Origin: Cristatella mucedo | Taxonomy: Eukaryota; Bryozoa; Phylactolaemata; Cristatellidae | Assembly (NCBI GenBank): GCA_009760855.2 | Contig: WPIO01000029.1 | Location: forward strand, 991,001-1,055,000 | Reading direction: 5' to 3' | Length of the DNA: 64,000 nucleotides | In this document: positions 60,958 to 64,000 of the stretch, piece after piece | How the letters are laid out: each line of letters begins with the position of its first letter | How positions within the stretch are numbered: position 1 is the stretch's first letter | Made by a program: the position numbers and the translations under genes | The notes under the pieces: model-generated | Told to the model about the DNA's origin: nothing | The model's input: the letters and a program-made list of their open reading frames with translations, nothing else | The model's database searches: none

Positions 60958-61414
60958 GTGTAGGTAATAGCAGCTAGAAAAGACTCACCGACTTTGGGAT
61001 GCAAACCAGCAGACGACCTCGGACTTTCCTCCTTAATGACCATAACATGCAGCAAAATTCGTCATGTAACCGGTCCCCCAATCAGGTTCCCTGGAATAGC
61101 ATGTAATTCTAGGGTTGTAAGAATGTACAGCACTTACTGATTCGTTGGGAAGCGTGGGATATATCATGTATCGTACAAGGAAAAAAATATGTATACACGC
61201 TAGTATTCTATTCGAAGATATGCATGCTTCTGAAAAGCATAACTTTCTGCACTAATCAGAATCATCAGCTAACATGATGTAGAGAAATGTAGTACATTTG
61301 TATGAGATGGAACAGGACGTGGCTCCCTGTATAGTTTTAGCCACGTGATCCTGTTTTTGTTCTATACTTGCACCCTTTATGTTATAGTCGTTGAATATGA
61401 CTTCAGTGGCACAG

Positions 61415-61545
61415 GCTCGGTCTCTTGCTGCCCTGTTGGATGGCTACTACCGACTCATGGTGAACTACCATTTCAGTATAAGTGATCAAGTCTTTTCGCC
61501 AATGGTCAAGCACTGGGCCACTTTTAAGTGCTTTGGTCCAGTGAG
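61415..61545 (+). CDS. JAK: JAK exon 5 (FERM end, DGYYRL; start of SH2 linker)
   Basis: It encodes ARSLAALLDGYYRLM and ends KCFGPV. LxDGYYRL closes the JAK FERM domain, and C-x-GP opens the SH2-like domain. Acceptor GGCACAG, or CTTCAG eight bases earlier in phase 1. Donor GTGAG|GTAAGC in phase 2. Confidence 0.85.
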
Positions 61546-63160
61546 GTAAGCAGAAGGTTTACAGGCCAAGTTTAGTGTGGCAATTTATCGTACATGCAGC
61601 CAAGTAAACGTGTGAGCTGCATTGCATTGTGTGACTATATAGTAAAACGTTACAATGCCATGTCAGCCAGATCATGTCAGCCCTAGTGATTATTTGTGAG
61701 TTCTGAATTACAGTCTATAGGAACCCGGCATAATATATATTTATTTGCAGTTTTTCTTTGGGCTTCACAGTGAGCTGTATGCAGTGGCTTGCTCTGTACA
61801 CTCACGCCTCTCTGTGGCTTTGAAATTGCCTGTTCTAGGTCTACCATAACGACACGGACTTGTTACAGGAAAGTGTAGGTGTGGCCTTTATTGCTGCCAT
61901 GTTTCCGACTGTCAACATATCTGCATGTATCGAGGCAGCATCCGAGACCCATTAGCCGTGCTTCGAGGCGCCAGCCTCACTGGCATTTGTCATGCTTCGG
62001 CATGGATTAGAACCGCTATGAGCACTGTGTTTGTGGCAAAGGGCTTTTGTGTAGGAGCTGCAGAGAACCCAATAGGAAAAGCAGCATCACGACTCGAAAT
62101 CTGCACCAAATCGTGGTTGCTTTTGGTTCCACTGTGCTAGTAGTAATTCCTTCCAAGTAATTTTCTGGCATCACGACAAGCTAGGTGTACAGAGCATCGA
62201 AGATGCAAATGAGCACTGGGGAGTCAATTTTGAGCTTGGGGGAACCCTCATCACCCCCCTGTCAAGCTCCTGATGCATAGCTGCTCTTAGATGCTGGCCT
62301 TCAGCAACCTGTCATGTCTGTCATGGCTTGGACACTCGTAGAATGCCAGTTATTTTGTTATATCCACGTATGCCCATTGTTTCGCACTTGCTTCTTTAAT
62401 GAGGTGCCTATCTGCTCTACTCAGAAGCCAGTGGCTGTTATTTCCACCAGCCTTGGCAAGCGCTTGAGCAGCACCGTTGCTAATTGCGCAACCACAGCTT
62501 GCTGCCTCGCAAGTCCAGCGCCTTGCACGCTTTGCTGTTTCCCTGCGTAGTCTTCTACACTAGCAATGGTCCTCTTACTGTCCCACGCTTGGCTTGCTAG
62601 ATGGGCAGGGTCGGTTTGGTTGGTATTTCTGCGCTGAAAATGTTACTGAAAGCTTTTTCCTGAATGGCTAACCGGCTCGTATCAGTGGGCTTGAGATGCA
62701 TTTACACTCGTACTACTCTTCGATGCTCGTTAAACTTAAGAAGTATACGTCGTCATTTGCCACCACTTTGTAAAGGTAGGTTCACCGAGTTTGGCTTCAG
62801 TTTGGCCTGTACGCACTGTCAGTACTTTTGGCCAAAGTCTGATACCGTTGACCTATTAAGAAATAGCTACATATTTGATGTGGCTGCTGGGGTGAGCGTT
62901 GTCAGTGGGATACCATGAGTCTATACTACAAGTACATCTGTTTCAAAGGCCTGTGCGATTTTTTAACAAGAGCAATTTTTGTGATGGCTAACTTTGTCCA
63001 GTTGAATTTCCTACCGGTCATTTCTGGCATACCATGAGAGTGGGAGGGGGTCATACAATTCACTGGCAATGAGCATAGTCCGGCTGCAGATTAGTAAACG
63101 CTTGCAACTTCGTGTTTGCCGAGCTGAAGTCTTGGTAGCCATCAAAGTTAGCCACTAGCT
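61546..63160. other. JAK intron 5, dispersed repeat fragment
   Basis: 61954-62000 resembles 3594-3640 (GTGCTTCGAGGCGC-AGC). 62065-62105 resembles the complement of 49260-49310. No further JAK exon was recognised. Confidence 0.4.
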
Positions 63161-63164
63161 CTTA

Positions 63165-63315
63165 GCCCAGGGACAAGGGGCTCTCTCTTGACGACTCACG
63201 TCGTGGGTTCGAGTCATGCAACGGGCGACTCTTTATTGCCCACTGTAAGCTGTGGCAATAGCCGTCTTCTTCTACTATGCAAATAATGCTACTGAATCAG
63301 CCAACCTTTTTTTTA
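63165..63315 (+). mobile_element. SINE-A in JAK intron 5
   Basis: CGTCGTGGGTTCGAGTCATG (B box), CACTGTAAGCTGTGGCAATA, then the tail ACTGAATCAGCCAACC and a T run. Confidence 0.85.
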
Positions 63316-63985
63316 GTAGTGCTCTCACAGCTGCCAGTGATGGCCCAAATAGTGATGCCACTATTTCCTGAGTGGTGAGGTCAAATCAAAAGCGAAGCTT
63401 CTCTATGGCTAGAGGTGTGTTGAATAGTAGTTTGATGGCCTCTCGAGTATGAGTCAAGCTGAAAACATTTGGCGTGAGAGTGTTTGATGCTAAAGTCAGC
63501 TTAGGTGCTGCACCAAGAGGGAGATTTTTTTAACCAATCTTTGAGCCGCTATCATAACTATGCATCTACTTCCGAAATACCAAATAGAGGGCTGTTGGTG
63601 AGTGTGGAACACCTCATCATGGCAAGTTAACTTCCTTTTTGATTTTGGTTTTTAATAGTGCCTTTTCCTTTACGTTCATTTTGCACAGCTTATGCTGCTG
63701 TCTGATTTGCTCTACCTGAATTTATGTGCTTGACTGGACCTGCTAATTGCACTCGGCGGGTTTACATGAAAGCTCACGGTAGTGTAAATTCACTATTTAA
63801 TCATCTACCTGCAAAAAATAATGATGAACATGACTAAGCCTGACCAGCTATAGTTTCATCCTTGTAACCTTCTGTCATTAGCCTGCCGATATGTATTTTG
63901 ATCGAACATGTCGACCGACCGTGGCATGTTGATTTGGGCGTATCAACCCAGAAAAAACTGAACTTACCGATTGTGGATATTTCAG

Positions 63986-64000
63986 TGAATGTCTTGGGAT
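63986..64000 (+). CDS. JAK: JAK exon 6 start, cut by window edge (tentative)
   Basis: GGATATTTCAG is followed by T-GAA-TGT-CTT-GGG. Phase 2 matches exon 5 and would read GPVS-ECLG, where JAK SH2 domains have GPIS. Only 15 bases are visible. Confidence 0.35.

Overview
The window is nuclear DNA from an animal, most likely a bilaterian invertebrate. The evidence is spliced genes with GT-AG introns, a Janus-kinase gene, an F-box DNA helicase, CR1/L2-type LINEs with ATT-rich tails, tRNA-derived SINEs, a hAT-type MITE and long microsatellites. Nothing is bacterial: no operons, no ribosome-binding sites, no long uninterrupted reading frames. I cannot fix the phylum from the sequence alone.

Two host genes are recognisable. 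(1) FBH1 (FBXO18), minus strand, about 26.3 kb down to 6.0 kb. I reconstruct about 20 exons by matching splice sites, intron phases and helicase motifs. In order they give a basic/Ser-rich N-terminus, an F-box, a conserved linker, and all UvrD-type helicase motifs: Walker A split by an intron, DEAQD, GDPHQQIYAFRGA, SFRFG, TAHKAKGLEF and YVAATRAK. A Cys-containing C-terminus and an AATAAA at 5781-5786 follow. The start-codon exon is not found, and one small link near the 3' end is unresolved. (2) A Janus kinase (JAK), plus strand, from 52,921 and running off the right edge. A 1.05 kb first coding exon carries FERM F1/F2, four phase-compatible exons complete F2/F3, and a possible SH2 exon begins at about 63,986.

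The rest is mostly repeats. 1.4-2.8 kb: minus-strand LTR retrotransposon remnant with TATA box, poly(A) signal, initiator-Met-tRNA primer site and gag-like ORF. 4.7 kb: stray duplicated copy of the FBH1 motif VI exon. 12.2-12.7 kb: hAT-type MITE with an exact 8-bp target duplication, containing one SINE and abutting another. 18.6-19.3 kb: decayed copy of an uncharacterised multicopy protein family. 22.5-23.3 kb: foldback-like element with inverted arrays of a short motif. 26.6-34.6 kb: cluster of CR1/L2 LINE copies. 35-42 kb: decayed Ty3/gypsy-type pol and LTR-like repeats. 43-44 kb: second LINE broken at a very long TG/AC/AT microsatellite. 46-50.4 kb: GC- and CpG-rich stretch with no recognisable gene. 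52.7-64 kb: JAK, with LINE fragments in its introns.

The two genes are not functionally linked. FBH1 restrains homologous recombination at stalled forks, and JAK relays cytokine-receptor signals. Apart from the overlapping LTR-derived repeats, the best candidates for something undescribed are the foldback element, SINE-B with its LINE-like tail, the nested hAT/SINE structure and the CpG-rich block.
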